Positions 1-13,570 are shown, counted from the stretch's first letter. The stretch: 64,000 nt of DNA from Emmonsiellopsis sp. PD_33 (GCA_032988165.1 JANTQF010000014.1:124001-188000), one strand, 5' to 3'. A program made the numbers and translations. The notes: generated by a model not told the origin, from the sequence alone.

Positions 1-1184
1 CAATAGATTTTTCATTGTTTCCTTCTCAATAGTGATAATAACTGATCATCCCTATTGTTTTCTACACCTATTTTGTATGGTTTATTAGATTTTCATTATC
101 TTGGGCAATCACATGTCAGTAGCTATAAATAGTGGTGAAATCTGCCAACTTATAGACAAAGGAATCAATCATCTTTCTCCTCATGGATTTCTCTAACTAT
201 ATTCAACCCTCTTACAAGATCTCACTACTCCTTTATTATTTCCCACTACATCAGTTTTAAATTGCTTAACTATTTCAAATCCACCTACCTCTCATTTCAG
301 CTGCTGCCTGAGGCCCAACAATCATTTTTTGGATTAACCATATAATTTTCTATGTACTATCCCACATGTATTTTTAATGTTTAATTTTTAATATGAATAT
401 TTAATTGCATTGTTGAGAAATCATTAAAAATCTACAGGCATTTACAGCAGGATGAGGCAGGCATTGGGTGGGACTGAGCATTGAGTGGTGAGTCATATTA
501 TATCCCTACTGATTCCCCTGATTCTACTCCCTCCTTCAAGCCCTGATTCACCCAAGATTGGTGATGTTGAGAATACTGCTTGAATGGAGGATCCTAGTCA
601 CCACTGGAATTTCACTAAGGTCAGGGAAGGACCTGAGTGGCAGTATTACTATGAAGTATGTACCAAGGAGGTGAATTAACTCTATGAAATCAGTGCATCA
701 ATTGGATTCTGCATCACAGCATCTTTATAATCATCTATGTTGACAACCTTTGCCTCCACAGTTCTGACAACTCCTATATTCTCTGATATTATTTTATTTA
801 TTATGTTATTGAGCCCCTTTTACTTTCCCTATTTGGATTTTTCCTTTTATTTTGGATACCTTACCCCTCCACAGCATGATGTATATGTCCTTCTGTTTTA
901 AGAACTTGTACACTTTTCTTCTCAGAACTTACCTTTACCTTATAGAGGTTTTGTATGCTTTCCTTCTCACTGGAGGTGCTGTGCACTCTTCTTTTGAGAT
1001 GCCTGCCCTCTATGAGGGGAAAGTATACAGTAAACTAAACAGTAGGTCAGGATAGTCTTTTGTAGCTTCAGCTTTGATGGCATTACCATCTCTAACTGTT
1101 TACTCTAAATTGACAGTATTTTCCTTGGCTATAGTGTCAGAAGTGTACCCACTGTTCCTCAATTTCACCCTTTGATTTCAAAAA

Positions 1185-1432
1185 GATGCTAGGGATATTC
1201 TCCATACTGGGGCTGGATGTTCTGAATCACTAAGAACTGAGCTATGGTAATATTATCATGCTTGGAGATGATAGAGATATCTCACATACTAGGAGTTCTG
1301 AATATTCAGAGTCACTGAGGACTAAGCTATAACAACATCACCATGCTTGGAAATAGCAGGAATATCTTGCATACTGGGAGTTCTGAATATTCAGAGTCAT
1401 TAAGGACTAAGCTATGGTAATGTCACCATGTG
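1185..1432. repeat. 85-bp direct repeat, three copies
   Basis: A unit containing ttctgaatattcagagtca, then an agctatggtaa-like segment and a caccatg segment, recurs with its gctat anchors at 1,241, 1,326 and 1,411, an exact 85-bp spacing. Copies differ by scattered, mostly transition differences. No coding content is seen here, and the rest of 1-2,300 shows nothing I can name. Confidence 0.7.
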
Positions 1433-2299
1433 GAGATTCAGCTCAAATTTCCAAGCTCAGAGTAACACTTTAACCCTTCAACTGTCCAACAAGCAACATT
1501 CAACAGCCATTGTGCTCTACATGCATGGATGGATATGCTAGATATATAACTTCACCTATATTGAAACTAGGACACACTACTTAAAGAAGACTCAACAAGT
1601 AAATACATCTTTTCTTTCTCCCCTCTAAACTCTATCATTTCATTATGGGGGTCTTCAGTGTTTCTACTAATAGCAACTTAGTGGATGAGGCACTGAAGCT
1701 ATCTACAAATATTCTAAACTAGTTCACAGCAGTAAATATACTGAATGAGTAAGGATGTGATCAGCAATCAGATGAGCAGCATCATGAGCTGCTAAAGCTC
1801 AGTGTGGTCTTACCTGTTATTAATGATGAAGATAACTACCAATTTCTCCCTGGGTATTTCAAGGTAGATGGGATTCTTAAGAGGGTGGAGGACTCATACT
1901 CTTTAACCTACTGTGCAAGGCTCATCAGCAGGGACATTTTGAATGTGAGAAATCATCTTATTCTATTTCTTCTATCTCCTTCATCTACTCACACTATTCT
2001 TATAGCTCTCAGTTAGTTACATACACACCATTCAGAACAGATAAGATGCATTATTGGATTTCAACACCAGCACTCATAAATCTACCCACTAAGGCATTCA
2101 CCACCAAACCATTTAATCTCAATTAAATGGGTTTGTGAACTCAACAGCCCCTACTTTTTCATCAGATGAGGATGAGCCTCAACAAAAATCCTCCCAAATA
2201 AGAACTGTATCATGCTGCTCACTTCAGGATGATAGTTCATCTAATGATGCTCTTAATGATATGTCAATTTCAATAAGATAATCTAGTTGATTGGCTGCT

Positions 2300-3480
2300 A
2301 TTACCATATTTTAAAGCCCAGATGAATCAAATGAATCTGAATCCTTCTCATCCTTTTTATCATCTTTGGCATTGTCCTTCTTATTATCCTTTTTATCACC
2401 AGCTTTGAGACCCTTTTCTTTGCCAGTGTTGATGATAGTTTTCTGACATATGAGATCATTAATGAGGTTATTCAAGTCCCATTCTAGAAGATAGAATTTC
2501 AGGTGATTATAGTAGTTATCCTTCAAGAAATTCTGCATAAAATACATGACATGATTACCAAGACTACTAAGAAATCACTGACAGAGGAAGCTATCTAGAA
2601 GCTGTCAGCCTCAATATGTTAAGTCCTCCATGGCCTTTTGCCAGTTTATAGCATGAATGACTATGTCACCACCACATTCATTAATTGAGATGTTCATGAT
2701 TCATTAGAAGAGCTTGTGCTGTAAGTCCTCTGTGTGCATCTGGTAAGCATCTTTAAGCTAGTCCCACAGGGTAATGAGGTCTTCCATGCTACCTGCAGAC
2801 ACAATCACCACCTGAGCATTCAACATTATGTCTTGTTTGAGAGAATTGTACAGGGTCTCTCAAACATGATATCTCTTATATCTCTAGATATCCACCTCAG
2901 CACTATCCTCATCAATCTCCTCAGGCAGTTCCTTCTGACACTTTAAGATGATGTTACCAGCTTGGATTAAGATTATCTTTATTTTAAATATATTCCTTCA
3001 GATTGTGTAGTTTAAGTCTCCAGCAGGCTTGTTATTCTCAGCAATCTTAATGCTGACATTCCTATAGTCTCAATGGAAGCTCTCATATAAATTAATGTGA
3101 GGAGTGCAGATGATAGAGAGCATTCAACAAATTAAGGCAACTAAATCAGTTCAAATCTGAATATACACCTTCTAGCAGTCTTTTAGTATATCTTTAATAA
3201 GAGAGAGTATAGCATCAGAGGATAAACTGCTACCTACAAGTTCCTTGTAGTTCTTTGCAATGAACTCCCTATCTGTAATAGTCTCTCTATCTATAATAGT
3301 TCCCCTGTTATCTGCCTGTGGAGTGGCATCACAGCTACAGCCACAATCTTTCAAGCCATCCTGTTATTATGTATTCATATTCATTGCATTCAAATTGCTC
3401 TGAATCTTTCTAGCTGTGTCTGAAGGTGTAGATGGCTCTTCTTCAGACTCAGAAGAGTTAAAACTTTCTGGCACACACAA
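2300..3480 (-). pseudogene. Degenerate coding relic, possibly an LTR-retrotransposon gag
   Basis: The minus strand reads as a nearly continuous frame broken by a handful of stops. Its visible pieces are a segment starting MKDCGCSCDATPQ (3,354 leftward), a middle segment with a Trp-containing leucine-rich stretch, and a tail rich in Lys and Asp (repeated KKD/KDD, about 2,330-2,420). An order of helical middle followed by a charged tail resembles copia-type gag polypeptides. I see no zinc knuckle, protease or reverse transcriptase to confirm it. The frame has decayed in the same way as the rest of the block. It could equally be another kind of decayed gene. Confidence 0.35.
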
Positions 3481-3929
3481 TTAAGATTGAGCTTCTTGCT
3501 CTACCTTTCATTGCACCCTATATGCTACTTCTCTCACCTGTTGTTCATCTTCCTCCACCAAAAATTACTCTCAAAATTCCTCCCTATCAGCAGCTCTATC
3601 CCCTCAATTTCTGGCTGACATTCAGTGTTCTTTTGACCAGGCCTGCACCTGGGAAGCTTAACAGTCATTTGCACATTAAAAAATGGCATTTTGAGAAAAC
3701 ATAGGGGTCATAACCTGATGGTGTGGAAAGCTTAAGGTCTTGCATTCAAGTGGTATGCACAGCTATCTAGATACATCAAGTGAGGATGTGGGATCATATG
3801 ATTGGAGAGTCATATGACTATACATTTATGAGCTACACACTGCAGGCCTCATGGTCAGGGCTCCAACACAACCTACTTTACATGGAATAATACATATTAA
3901 TTGAAGGTAGGCACTGATGTGGCCTACCT

Positions 3930-4315
3930 GATAACCCATAAATATGTACTGGGTACAGAATTCCTACTGTTCCCAATTGAGCTAGTATAACCCACAAATA
4001 TGTACTAGGTGCAGAATTCCTACCATTCCCAATTGAGCTAGCACAACCCACAAATATGTACTGGGTGCAGAATTCCTACTGTTCCCAATTGAGCTAGCAC
4101 AACCCACAAATATGTACTGGGTGCAGAATTCCTACCATTCCCAATTAAGCTAGTATAACTCACAAATATGTACTGGGTGCAGAATTCCTACTGTTCCCAA
4201 TTGAGCTAGCATAATCCATAAATATATACTGGGTGCAGAATTCCTACCATTCCCAATTGAGCTAACACAACCCACAAATATGTATCAGGTGCAGAATTCC
4301 TACATTTCCTAATTC
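3930..4315. repeat. 56-bp tandem repeat, seven copies, no indels
   Basis: The anchor aatatgtact (or one-base variants) occurs at 3,941, 3,997, 4,053, 4,109, 4,165, 4,221 and 4,277, exactly 56 bp apart each time. Copies differ almost only by C/T and A/G changes, for example gcacaa versus gtataa. This fits mutation by transition without slippage since the array formed. Confidence 0.9.
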
Positions 4316-4436
4316 AATAGGACCATGCTACCTACTCATGATCTAATATTTCCCTATCTCTATTAAAGAATATAATATTTTCCTAGTATTCTAATGAGAT
4401 AATGAGAGAAATATTTATAAATTTATAGGCTAAATG

Positions 4437-4765
4437 GTGAGATGGATGGCAATGGCAGATGGTGATGGCAGGATGGTGATCCCAGGATGATAATAGGTAG
4501 ATGGTGACAGCAGGATGGTAATGAGAGATGATGATAGCAAGAGGACAATGGGGGGATAGCAACAGCAGGATGGTGATGGGTCACAGTAGGATGGTGAAGG
4601 CAGAATGGTAATAATAGGATGGTAATAGTAGGATGGTGACAGTAGGATGGTAATAACAGGATGGTAACAGCAGGATGATAATGACAGAATGATGATAGCA
4701 GGATGGTAATGGCAGGATGACAATGGCAGGATGGCAATGAGGGGATGGCAATGGCAGGATAATGA
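4437..4765. repeat. 14-bp minisatellite (aggatggtaatggc-like), over 20 copies
   Basis: Degenerate copies of a 14-bp unit run head to tail. The unit length is not a multiple of three and contains no stop on the minus strand, so two overlapping minus-strand frames stay open (4,423-4,773 and 4,430-4,723). Those frames encode only His/Pro/Ile/Leu periodic strings and should not be taken as genes. Confidence 0.9.
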
Positions 4766-4799
4766 GGTGTCATGGTAATTTAAATTAAATAGGCACTAC

Positions 4800-4856
4800 T
4801 TTCCATGACATTTCTGTGACATTTCTGTGACATTTCCATGACATTACTGTGACACC
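4800..4856. repeat. Short 11-bp tandem repeat (tgacatttctg)
   Basis: About five consecutive copies of an 11-bp unit, tgacatttctg and variants, follow the 14-bp minisatellite directly. No coding content. From here to about 5,520 I see only AT-rich sequence without recognisable features. Confidence 0.75.
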
Positions 4857-5524
4857 TTTTAAGTCCATAATATCTCCATGAAAACAACTTGAATCACAAT
4901 AGGAGTAATACCATTCAATTCCTTGAGATAAGAGCTTTCAAATGGATATAGTTTTATTAGAATTAAGGTAATATTTAATGTTAAGACTTACTATAAATTT
5001 CCCTTATAGACTCTATTTATAATGTTTTCATTCTAATCTTTACATCTAGCCCTGACTCATTGCCAACTTCTTATTATCACCCTGCCAACTTTGAAGCCAA
5101 CTTTAGCAAAGAAGCTCTGAGTTAGCTAGTAAGTCATATTACATCCTCTATTTATAATGTTTTCATTCTGACATTTACATTTAGGCCATTATAATTATCC
5201 TATCCAATGAAGCAATTAGTAAAGTTATAGGCTATATAATATGGAATTTGAATCAGCTCAAGGCTAAATTCAATTAATAGCTCATAATACCCTCCAACTA
5301 CTATATGATCAAGCAGGACACTAGTTATAAAAGATAATTTAGAATTCACATCATCAATAAATGCATCAGCTAAGGCCTGTTGGATGTGATGGATATTCCT
5401 ACTAGATGAGCAGAGGAACCCCTTAATAATAATAGATGTATTATAGGTAGTTACTGGATTGCTATTATTAACCTCTTCAGCAAATAAGTCTATATAATGA
5501 CTTGAAAATACAGTAGAGACCAGT

Positions 5525-5625
5525 AACCATCCAATTTCAAAATAGCATCTAATCTCAAAATAGCATTTAATTTCAAAATACTGTTCAATCTCAAAACACC
5601 ATCTAATCTCAAAACATCCATGCTA
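5525..5625 (+). repeat. 21-bp tandem repeat (aatctcaaaatagcatct-like)
   Basis: Four to five copies of a roughly 21-bp unit built on taatctcaaaa. It closely resembles the 21-bp units at 6,295-6,430 and 8,150-8,260, which suggests that all three arrays descend from related coding repeats of seven codons. Confidence 0.7.
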
Positions 5626-5879
5626 ATCTATCCATCAGTTGAACCTAAAGAGCCCAGTTTTGAGTATCAGGAGCTCTCACCACTGATATAGTAAACCCTA
5701 TTAGCATATCAATCAGAGAGACCAATGATAATAGCTAGTTATAGTAGTAACTATAGGTCTTTCCTACCCTTCACTTGTGCTTTGAATTTTAGAGCTACCA
5801 AACTAATGCCAAACATACTTGATAACTGAGTCTAACATGTAGAGTTCCACACTATTAACTCTCTGATGGATGAAGACAA

Positions 5880-8760
5880 TCAGCTCACTGTGTGCATATT
5901 AGTAGATTTAGTATCTTGTGTAGTTAGAGGACTGAACTCAGTCAATCATCTTACAAAGGAGAACCATAATGACTGGCTGGAAGAGCTGAAGAGTAATAGT
6001 GTCATCTATTTCAACCTAGAGGCCTAATGAGTCTTCCTTATAGATTCATACTATTCAGAATGATTAGTTGGCATTAGAATCAGTTAAGTAACCTTATGAA
6101 TCATCTAATGCAAGGCAGCCTTCTTTGCAGATAGAGTAGCTAAACTAAATATACTATCACAGCAGTGAGCAATTCAGTTTGAGATCTAGGAGAAATCCAA
6201 TAAGTGCAAACATCTAGTTAGCTTTGATGATGATGATGGCAACACTGAAGCCTCAAGATATGATACTATTCCTACTATATCATCTAATGCTGAAATAGAT
6301 GATTCAATTCAAATAGACAATCTAATTCTAATAGATGATTTAATCCTAAAAGACAATTCAATCCTAAAAGATGATTTAATCCCAAAAGACAATTCAATCC
6401 TAAAAGATGATTCAATTTCAAAAGATGATCTACTAATTGAGTTATCTCCCAAGGTGCCCACATCCCCTGCTGATCCAGCCAGTGAGACAGAAGACAGTCA
6501 AATGATAATAAACCCCTTAATGCCTAGTTAGCAGGTTAAGTCATCTCTTAAGGTACTCATATTTCTGAACAGTTCAATGCTAAAAACTTCTACCCTAGAG
6601 GTTATTGTGATCTCAGATCCTGATGAGCAATCAGAAATCAATATTAATAGTGCTTGAATAGATGATATATATAATCTTGATGATACTAATCTAATTTCCC
6701 AAGTAGTAGATATAATAAGATGCTACTAACTCACTGAACACAATGAGAGTCTATTTGCCCACTTCTTCATATTTGAGGATAAGGTGGTAGACTACAAAGA
6801 TCCCTCAACTAAAATTAAAATACTATATATAAAGAGGGTATCTTTCAGTTACCAGGCCTTTGCTGCATTCTGAATGCTATTGGTGGACAATAAAGTAGGA
6901 GGAGGCATTCTAGGTGATAAGATAGAGCTTAGAAAAACCACTAAGTAGATTACCTATATTATTCTTAGGTTCTTACTGGCATTGAATTATAATTCAGTTA
7001 GGGAATTCTGAGAGTTCAATTCTAAAATAGTCTATAAACACCTTCAAAAAGATGCAGCTTCTACTACATTATACTCAATATAGTCACAATGACCCTTCAG
7101 GTGCCTCTATGCTATGATTCAAAAACTACATGCTAATTGAAAGGCACTACTGGAGGTGTGGAGGATCAGAAGGGGTTATTCTCTCATTATGATCTCATCA
7201 TTACTTCTATCTATATGAGTTAATGAGTTTATAAATGTTATTAATTCTGAGTTGCTGTTGAGATTATTTGTGCAGCCCTCTATCTCTTCTGAGAGTTTTA
7301 TAGCTAAGAGGTTTAAGAAGTATAGTTCAAGTGTCAAGGTGTATCTACTTTTATCTATCTCTAAAGACCTTGTGCCCCATACTAAGCTTAATGACTGTAT
7401 GGTGCTGATAATACCATACATGATGAACTGTATGCATCAAACCCTAATATTAATACCTGCATGAAACTGAGGACTACTAATCTATGATGAATCTCATCTG
7501 GAGAAAGATGAGAACAGCATAACTATCTGCAATTTTTATTTCATTCTAAATAGAATAAAGAAGAAACTCTGTGATGATGTCAAACTGCTGTCAACTGATT
7601 CTAATATCTGATTGATGTCTGAAACTTTATTTAAGAAAGGCCCTTATGACTTACAGCATTGGATGGGCCTTCTAGAAACTGATTATTAGTTAAAATCAGA
7701 CATACTGCATCAGACCTGTCAGGAGGAGTTCAAAAAGCTCAGCCAGGACATCTCTACTGCACTAAACAACTACATGAAGACTTATAGTATGATAGAAGCA
7801 TCTGAGGCCCAACTAAGGGAATTTACCCTTCTATTTGCATGGATTTTTGAATGCATTATAATCTAGTAAGACATTAATTACAAATAGTTTGGTAAGAATA
7901 TCATTGACCTCCCCCCACATGAGGACTGTGATATCATGGTTAAATTAACTGATGCTCAAAAAGAAGCTATAAAGAGGATAGAGGCTGAAGCCATTGCAGC
8001 TATCAAGACAGCCTTTATGAATGCCTATAACTTGTGGTTGCAAAGAGGTAGAAAGGATCCAGAACCAACTCTATATATATCTACATTCTTTAAAAATTCT
8101 CATTATACTTGTATGCTAGTAATTTTCCCTGGAGTCATGAACATTATCTAATCCCAAAATAATATTAAATCCCAAAACAATATTGAATCCTAAAATAATG
8201 TTGAATCCCAAAATAATATTAAATTCCAAAATAATGTTAAATGTTAAAACAATAATGACCCTAAGAATATGGATATCAACAAGGATGGGGACTTAGATGA
8301 CTTGGATGACTTAGATGAGGAAAGTGAGAAGGATTACTCAGATGAGAAGAATGAGGATGATTTTAATAATAGCTAATCTGAGTTTCATTTTACTGATGAG
8401 AAACTCAATGTGGAGAAAGATAAGAATAATAAAAGTATATGGAAATCTTAATTAAAAAAGAATACTTCTTTATCTTTAATGCCCTACTCTCTCTTTATTA
8501 TGGATCTTATTAAGGAGGTAAAGGTGAAGTTCATTGAAAAGCTGCTGATTAATCTAGTAATATCTCAAGACTATACTGACTGCATTAAGAAATTAGTGAT
8601 AATTATCTCTAGACCTACTATTATTATCATTTTGGAAGAGGTATATTTACTTACCCCTTATGAATTTACATGGTACAATAGTGTGAGCTAACTAGATTCT
8701 AGCACCTTAAGGGACTTAATTATTCTATTATGATGCTATATGGGTGTGTAACAGCCTCAA
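5880..8760 (+). pseudogene. Unassigned degenerate coding region with seven-codon repeats
   Basis: Plus-strand reading gives protein-like composition over long stretches with scattered stops. It includes two in-frame 21-bp arrays: 6,295-6,430 (about six units reading like IxKDNSILK/DD) and 8,150-8,260 (units reading like IxSQNN). An acidic tract rich in Asp and Glu follows at about 8,280-8,380. A short open piece at 7,936-8,151 begins MVKLTDAQKEAIKRIEAEA and looks helical. I do not recognise the family. It lies upstream of and collinear with the Plavaka relic, so it may be cargo or a second open frame of the same element, or a separate dead gene. Confidence 0.35.
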
Positions 8761-9299
8761 ACAGATAAGATCTAATTGATGTGTTCAACTTCAATTAGGA
8801 ATCATATAACTACTGTGATGAGAAAACCCTACTTATCATCATTATTACTCTAAAAATTCTTATCTAGAGATTCACACTTATCAGAGCCTGCCATCTGGTT
8901 TTGTTGACTTCTGAATGGCTGTGAACTGATGAAGAATAGGCTACAGACTAGATTACTTGAATAGGCTAGAAAAATAATAAGACCTACTACTACTGGATAG
9001 TATGTGAAGATGTGAAGGTTGAAATGAGGATTCTTTACCATCAAAACTTGCAGCTGAAGTTTAATGAAATCACTATGCAAGTATCATATGAGTTGGCTGA
9101 TCAATTGGCATGGGAGAAGCAGCAGAAAGAGGATGTAATAACTCTAGTATAATGTTAGTGGACAGGGTTGAGAACTAGTTTGAATTAGATTTTATATTTA
9201 GTAGTTGTGAAGCAATAATAACAGTCATCTTACCTTTAAATTGTTCTTTAAATACTCTACCCTAAGTTATATGCTTCTGTAGCACTCTACTCTGGCCAA

Positions 9300-9690
9300 T
9301 GTTCATAGCTCAATGTGATTTGTAATGTTAGTGGTCCAAGAACCTTCATAGTTAATTGGCAACTTATAAATTTAGTGGTCTAATATTTGTGGTTGCAAAT
9401 TTAGTAGTTAGTTGGCACCATGTGACTTGTAAATTTAATAGTCTAATATTTACAGTCATAAATTTAGCAGTTGATTGGCACTACATGACTCATAAATTTA
9501 GCTGTTCAACATTCACAGTCATAAATTTGGTGGTTAGTTGACACTATATGACTCACAAATTTAGCTGTCCAATATTTACTGTCACAAATTTAGCAGTTGG
9601 TTGGCACCATGTGACTTGTAAATTTAGTAGTCTAATATTAGTAGTCACAAATTTGATAGTTGATTGGTACCACATGATTTACAATATTCA
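9300..9690. repeat. 63-bp tandem repeat, about six copies
   Basis: Anchors resembling ttgattggcac fall at 9,408, 9,471, 9,534, 9,597 and 9,660, an exact 63-bp spacing, with one further degenerate copy to the left at about 9,352. Each unit holds two cataaattta-like cores. The array lies directly upstream of the Plavaka zinc-finger relic. Confidence 0.85.
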
Positions 9691-9829
9691 TACTAGTAGA
9701 GGTTATTAGTCATTACCTGCTAAATATTATGATTTAGAGTTTCATCAGCCATTTCACATTAATTTTTCTATACACACAGAGATTACTTCAGATCATAAAT
9801 ATGACATGCAAAAAATGAACTGCTGACAG

Positions 9830-12800
9830 ACATCTATACCCTTATGATGGTTGTAGATTTATGACATCAAATCTAAGTAGACTTAATTGACATAAGTCTC
9901 ATTGCCATAGAAAATACATCCAGATTGACTTGGAATCTATTATAAATAGCATTCAGAGAGGAGGGATATAGGAAGATGATAGAGCTGTTCATATGCAAGG
10001 TAAGTTTAAACTATTATTTAATGCTAGGTAGTAACTAATGTTAATTACTAGTTGACTCTAATCCTTCTGATGATGTACTGTGAATTAATGGAGATAATAA
10101 TATAATTATGTTGATGGATTCTAAGTCCCCAGTAGAGCCCTTAAATATGCAGGCAGAGTTATAGTCATTTAGATTCACAGTTATCATATTATTATTTCTA
10201 GTACAGAAGGGCTGCCTCAGTGCAACTACAATACAGATAGTTACCTATAAGTAAGAGTCAGAATGCTTAGCTGGAGTATTACTAGTAATAACACCAGATT
10301 CATCTTCACCTCTAAATGGATAGATACAGAATAACATCTTCTATTCCTTCAAAAATAAATAAGACTTTAGCTTGATAATGTACTTCAATGATAACCAGAT
10401 GATAAAGAGAGATGTAACTGCCTGGTTTAAAACCCCTGCATTGAAAACTTGAAGTAACCAGTTGAGTTTTGATAGTGCAGATGAATGGCAATGCAAGCTT
10501 GATGCTATTAAGTAGGAAATACTAATGAGAAATTAGAGAGTAAAGACTATAATAGTAGATAGTACAATTAATGATAGTTCTACTGATAAATACTAGTTCT
10601 ACTATCAGAATGTTCTACCTGTTATCTTCTTTCTACTTAAATATAAAGCTTTCAAGGAACATCTTATCTATATACCTGTATGAGTATTCAATCAAAAGAA
10701 TCATTAAGTATACATCAAGATACACACTGCAGATTGGTGGTGGAACACCCAGGAGAAACTTGAGGATGAAGTCATAATTGTGCCATTACTTATTACTATT
10801 AATAAAATAGTTCTAACTCAATATCATAATGATTTATCTGCCTAGCTAATTTATATGATAATTGGGAATCTGAACAGTTATATGCAATAAAAATAAGATG
10901 TCTCTAGTTTGATCCTGATTGAGTTTCTACCCATTATCAAGATGAAGGAGGATTAAGATATGAAAGCAACTATCTATTATATAGTCATAAAATGGATTTT
11001 TGAATGTGAGTCATCCTAAAGAGCCTTAAGTAATATATTGGAAATAAAGCTAATAGCTTCACAAGCCATTGAAAAACTTTTGATTGATAGTACTATTATT
11101 CTTTGTGTCAATAAATGCTACTGGAAGTGTTTTCTTATCATTACTGGATTGATAGCTAACTATGAAGAACAGATCATTCTTATGGGAGTTAAGAGTAGTT
11201 CACACTGTATGATATATTAGATTCCCCTCAAAGAATGTGAGAATCTATGAACCAGATGACTATTATAAATACATGAATATATGAAAGATACCATTCAACA
11301 ATTGAAAAGAGATGAAATTAATACTAATATGAGTATTCATTCTATATCTAACTTTACCTAGGGCTATAAATTCATCAATATTCATATGGCAATAATACTT
11401 GATCCTCTACATTAGTTGCTTAAAGAGTTACTTGATCATCTACTGAGCTGATGTAGACAGCACCTAAAGGATACTATTCATAAGAGAAGACAGACTGATT
11501 CTATAATAACTGTGTTAATAGAGGATTTGGATGATATAAAGCAATTGAATGAGCAGTTAAAGCTAATTCTCAGATTTACTGGGCTAAAGATATTTCAAAA
11601 GAACTTTAGTGAGGTTAAGCAATGAACTGAGGTCAAATAGGAGGCTCTAATGTGATAGCTAATTCCTATCATTATACCCTTGATTAAAGGTTTAGAGGCA
11701 GATACTATAATTTTTTTCTTATGAGTAATTATAAACTTCTGAATGCTTGCTGACTACCAATCTCATAATAATGAAACTCTAAAGTATATAAAAATTACAC
11801 TATATTAAATTGACAAGTTAAAGTATGTCTTCAGTAAATACTGAAAGAATGACCATTTTAACTTCTCAAAGTTCTATGTTATTCAACACTATGTTGATTT
11901 TATTTAATTGATGGGGACTATCAATGGTGTGAACACAAGCAGCTCAGAGAGTACTTACAAATATTTAGTGAAGAAGCCATTCAGTCAAATAAATAAGCAT
12001 AATAAGCACAATAAGTTTGAGATTCAAATTATTAAATATATTATACACTGAGTTAACTGCCAGACCCTTCAGCACAGCATTAAGGCTCACATGCAAATGG
12101 CTAGTTCTCCAAGCAAATTTGATGCTCTCATTGATGCCAAGGTCAGCAAGCTCAGTATGACTCTTAATCTGATAGCCTATAAATACAAGGAAGTAAAGAG
12201 AGGGGGCCTTTCATGAGATAAGATACACTTTGGGAGTCTATATCAGCAACTGCAGTTGGACAGTCTTTAGGAGGCATTTATAGTATTTATGCAGGAGATG
12301 CAAAAAAAACATGATGACATGGAGAGCTCTGAAACTATGATTAATCATTTAGAGTCAGATTCTTCATGAGTAGATAAGTATATCATGCAGCTTCATAGGT
12401 CAATATTTTGTTGGCAAATTAATGGATGTGAGCTAGTAAAAGAAGATAGACTGAAATAGAAGCTAATTAGATGTAGTCTCAAGTGGGAGGAAGAGAAGAG
12501 CTGACATAAGAATCATGTTTGGGTTCAGAAGAAAAAGATAGATTAATAGTCTCTTATGAATAAATAAAGAGTTAAATATCTTGAGATTATTCTTACAGTT
12601 GAAGATCATACATGAAAGATCTATAATGAGAATTCTTTATAAAGTGTTATATACATGGGTGCCTTCATTAATATTTTCCAGCTTCATGGAGGATCAACTG
12701 GACTTCCATATGAGATTACTGGTATACTTGAGATTGAGGAGCCTACTTTAAGTCAGATAAATTAAAGATAGTACCTAATCAATTAATAGTTCTACTCTTT

Positions 12801-13030
12801 AGAACATGTGGTTCAAAGTGCCTATATGATTTTAAAGTTTTTCTTGTTGAAGTAGGATTAACAGCCAGTATACTTCATTAATCATTACATTAATTAGAAT
12901 TAATATAATACTATCTACCATCCTAACTTTATGAGTTTGGCAAGAAAGCAGGTGAATATATGGGAAAAGAGGCTGAGAAAGGCAGGCACAGAAGGATGAT
13001 GATTTAACAAGTAAGTTATAGAAATATTAC
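9830..13030 (+). mobile_element. Decayed Plavaka-type DDE transposon (transposase relic)
   Basis: The conceptual plus-strand translation matches the layout I know for fungal Plavaka (CACTA-like) transposases. An N-terminal C2H2-like finger lies at 9,837-9,912, with one Cys position now Tyr and one in-frame TGA. DWWWNTQEKL at 10,732-10,761 matches the family DWWWxTQ motif, and an LTQYHND segment near 10,810 matches the SDKTxL region. A segment reading ILDPLH at about 11,391-11,420 matches the DLLHQ region. VIQHYVDFI near 11,875 is followed by SSESTYKYLVKK at about 11,941-11,976, matching the family HAMxHYxxxI and SExxHKxxVK region. There are many internal stops and no intact frame. Terminal inverted repeats were not found by eye. 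The family assignment rests on remembered motifs. Confidence 0.8.
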
Positions 13031-13229
13031 TCTTTAAATTCACTTAATTAATTAATAGAGTAAATAGAGTGGCCCTAATAGTGAATAATTGGGGTGATGG
13101 CTAATAATAGAAATAACAGCTAATAATGGTGTTAACATGCAGGACATAGTGACTTTCATAATACTATTAAGATTTAGAAGATTGAGGAGTAATATAAGAG
13201 ATCTACTTTCTCAGACTTCATGTCATGAT

Positions 13230-13570
13230 ACCCACATGGAGAGCATTTTCAAATATGAAGAGAATGTCAGCAATTACAACTCTATCATTAATAACCATCA
13301 GAACCTACAATATAACTCTGATAGCAATAATGATGCAGGCATGTTAGAGTTAAGTAACACAGGAATAATAATCTACTCTACTTAATGAGAACCTTCTACC
13401 TTCTAGATTATAGTAGCTGCATGAAGAGCATTTTCAAATACAGAGGAAATATTAGTAACTATAACTTTATTATTAGTAACTATCAGAACCTACAATACAA
13501 CTCTAATAGTAATAATGATGCTGGCATGTCAGAGTCAAGTAGCATCAGCACTGACATTGAAGGCATTTAA
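13230..13570 (+). repeat. 186-bp tandem duplication
   Basis: Two copies beginning agcattttcaaata, at about 13,242 and 13,428, lie 186 bp apart. Both encode similar peptides rich in Asn and Ser (SNNDAGM-like) in the plus frames 13,137-13,385 and 13,385-13,570. The 62-codon period keeps the frame, so the duplication probably arose in a coding context. Nothing supports a live gene. Confidence 0.75.

Noticed and set aside
4423..4773. Two overlapping minus-strand open frames of 116 and 97 codons
   Set aside because: They are by-products of a 14-bp minisatellite without stop codons, encoding periodic His/Pro/Ile/Leu strings.
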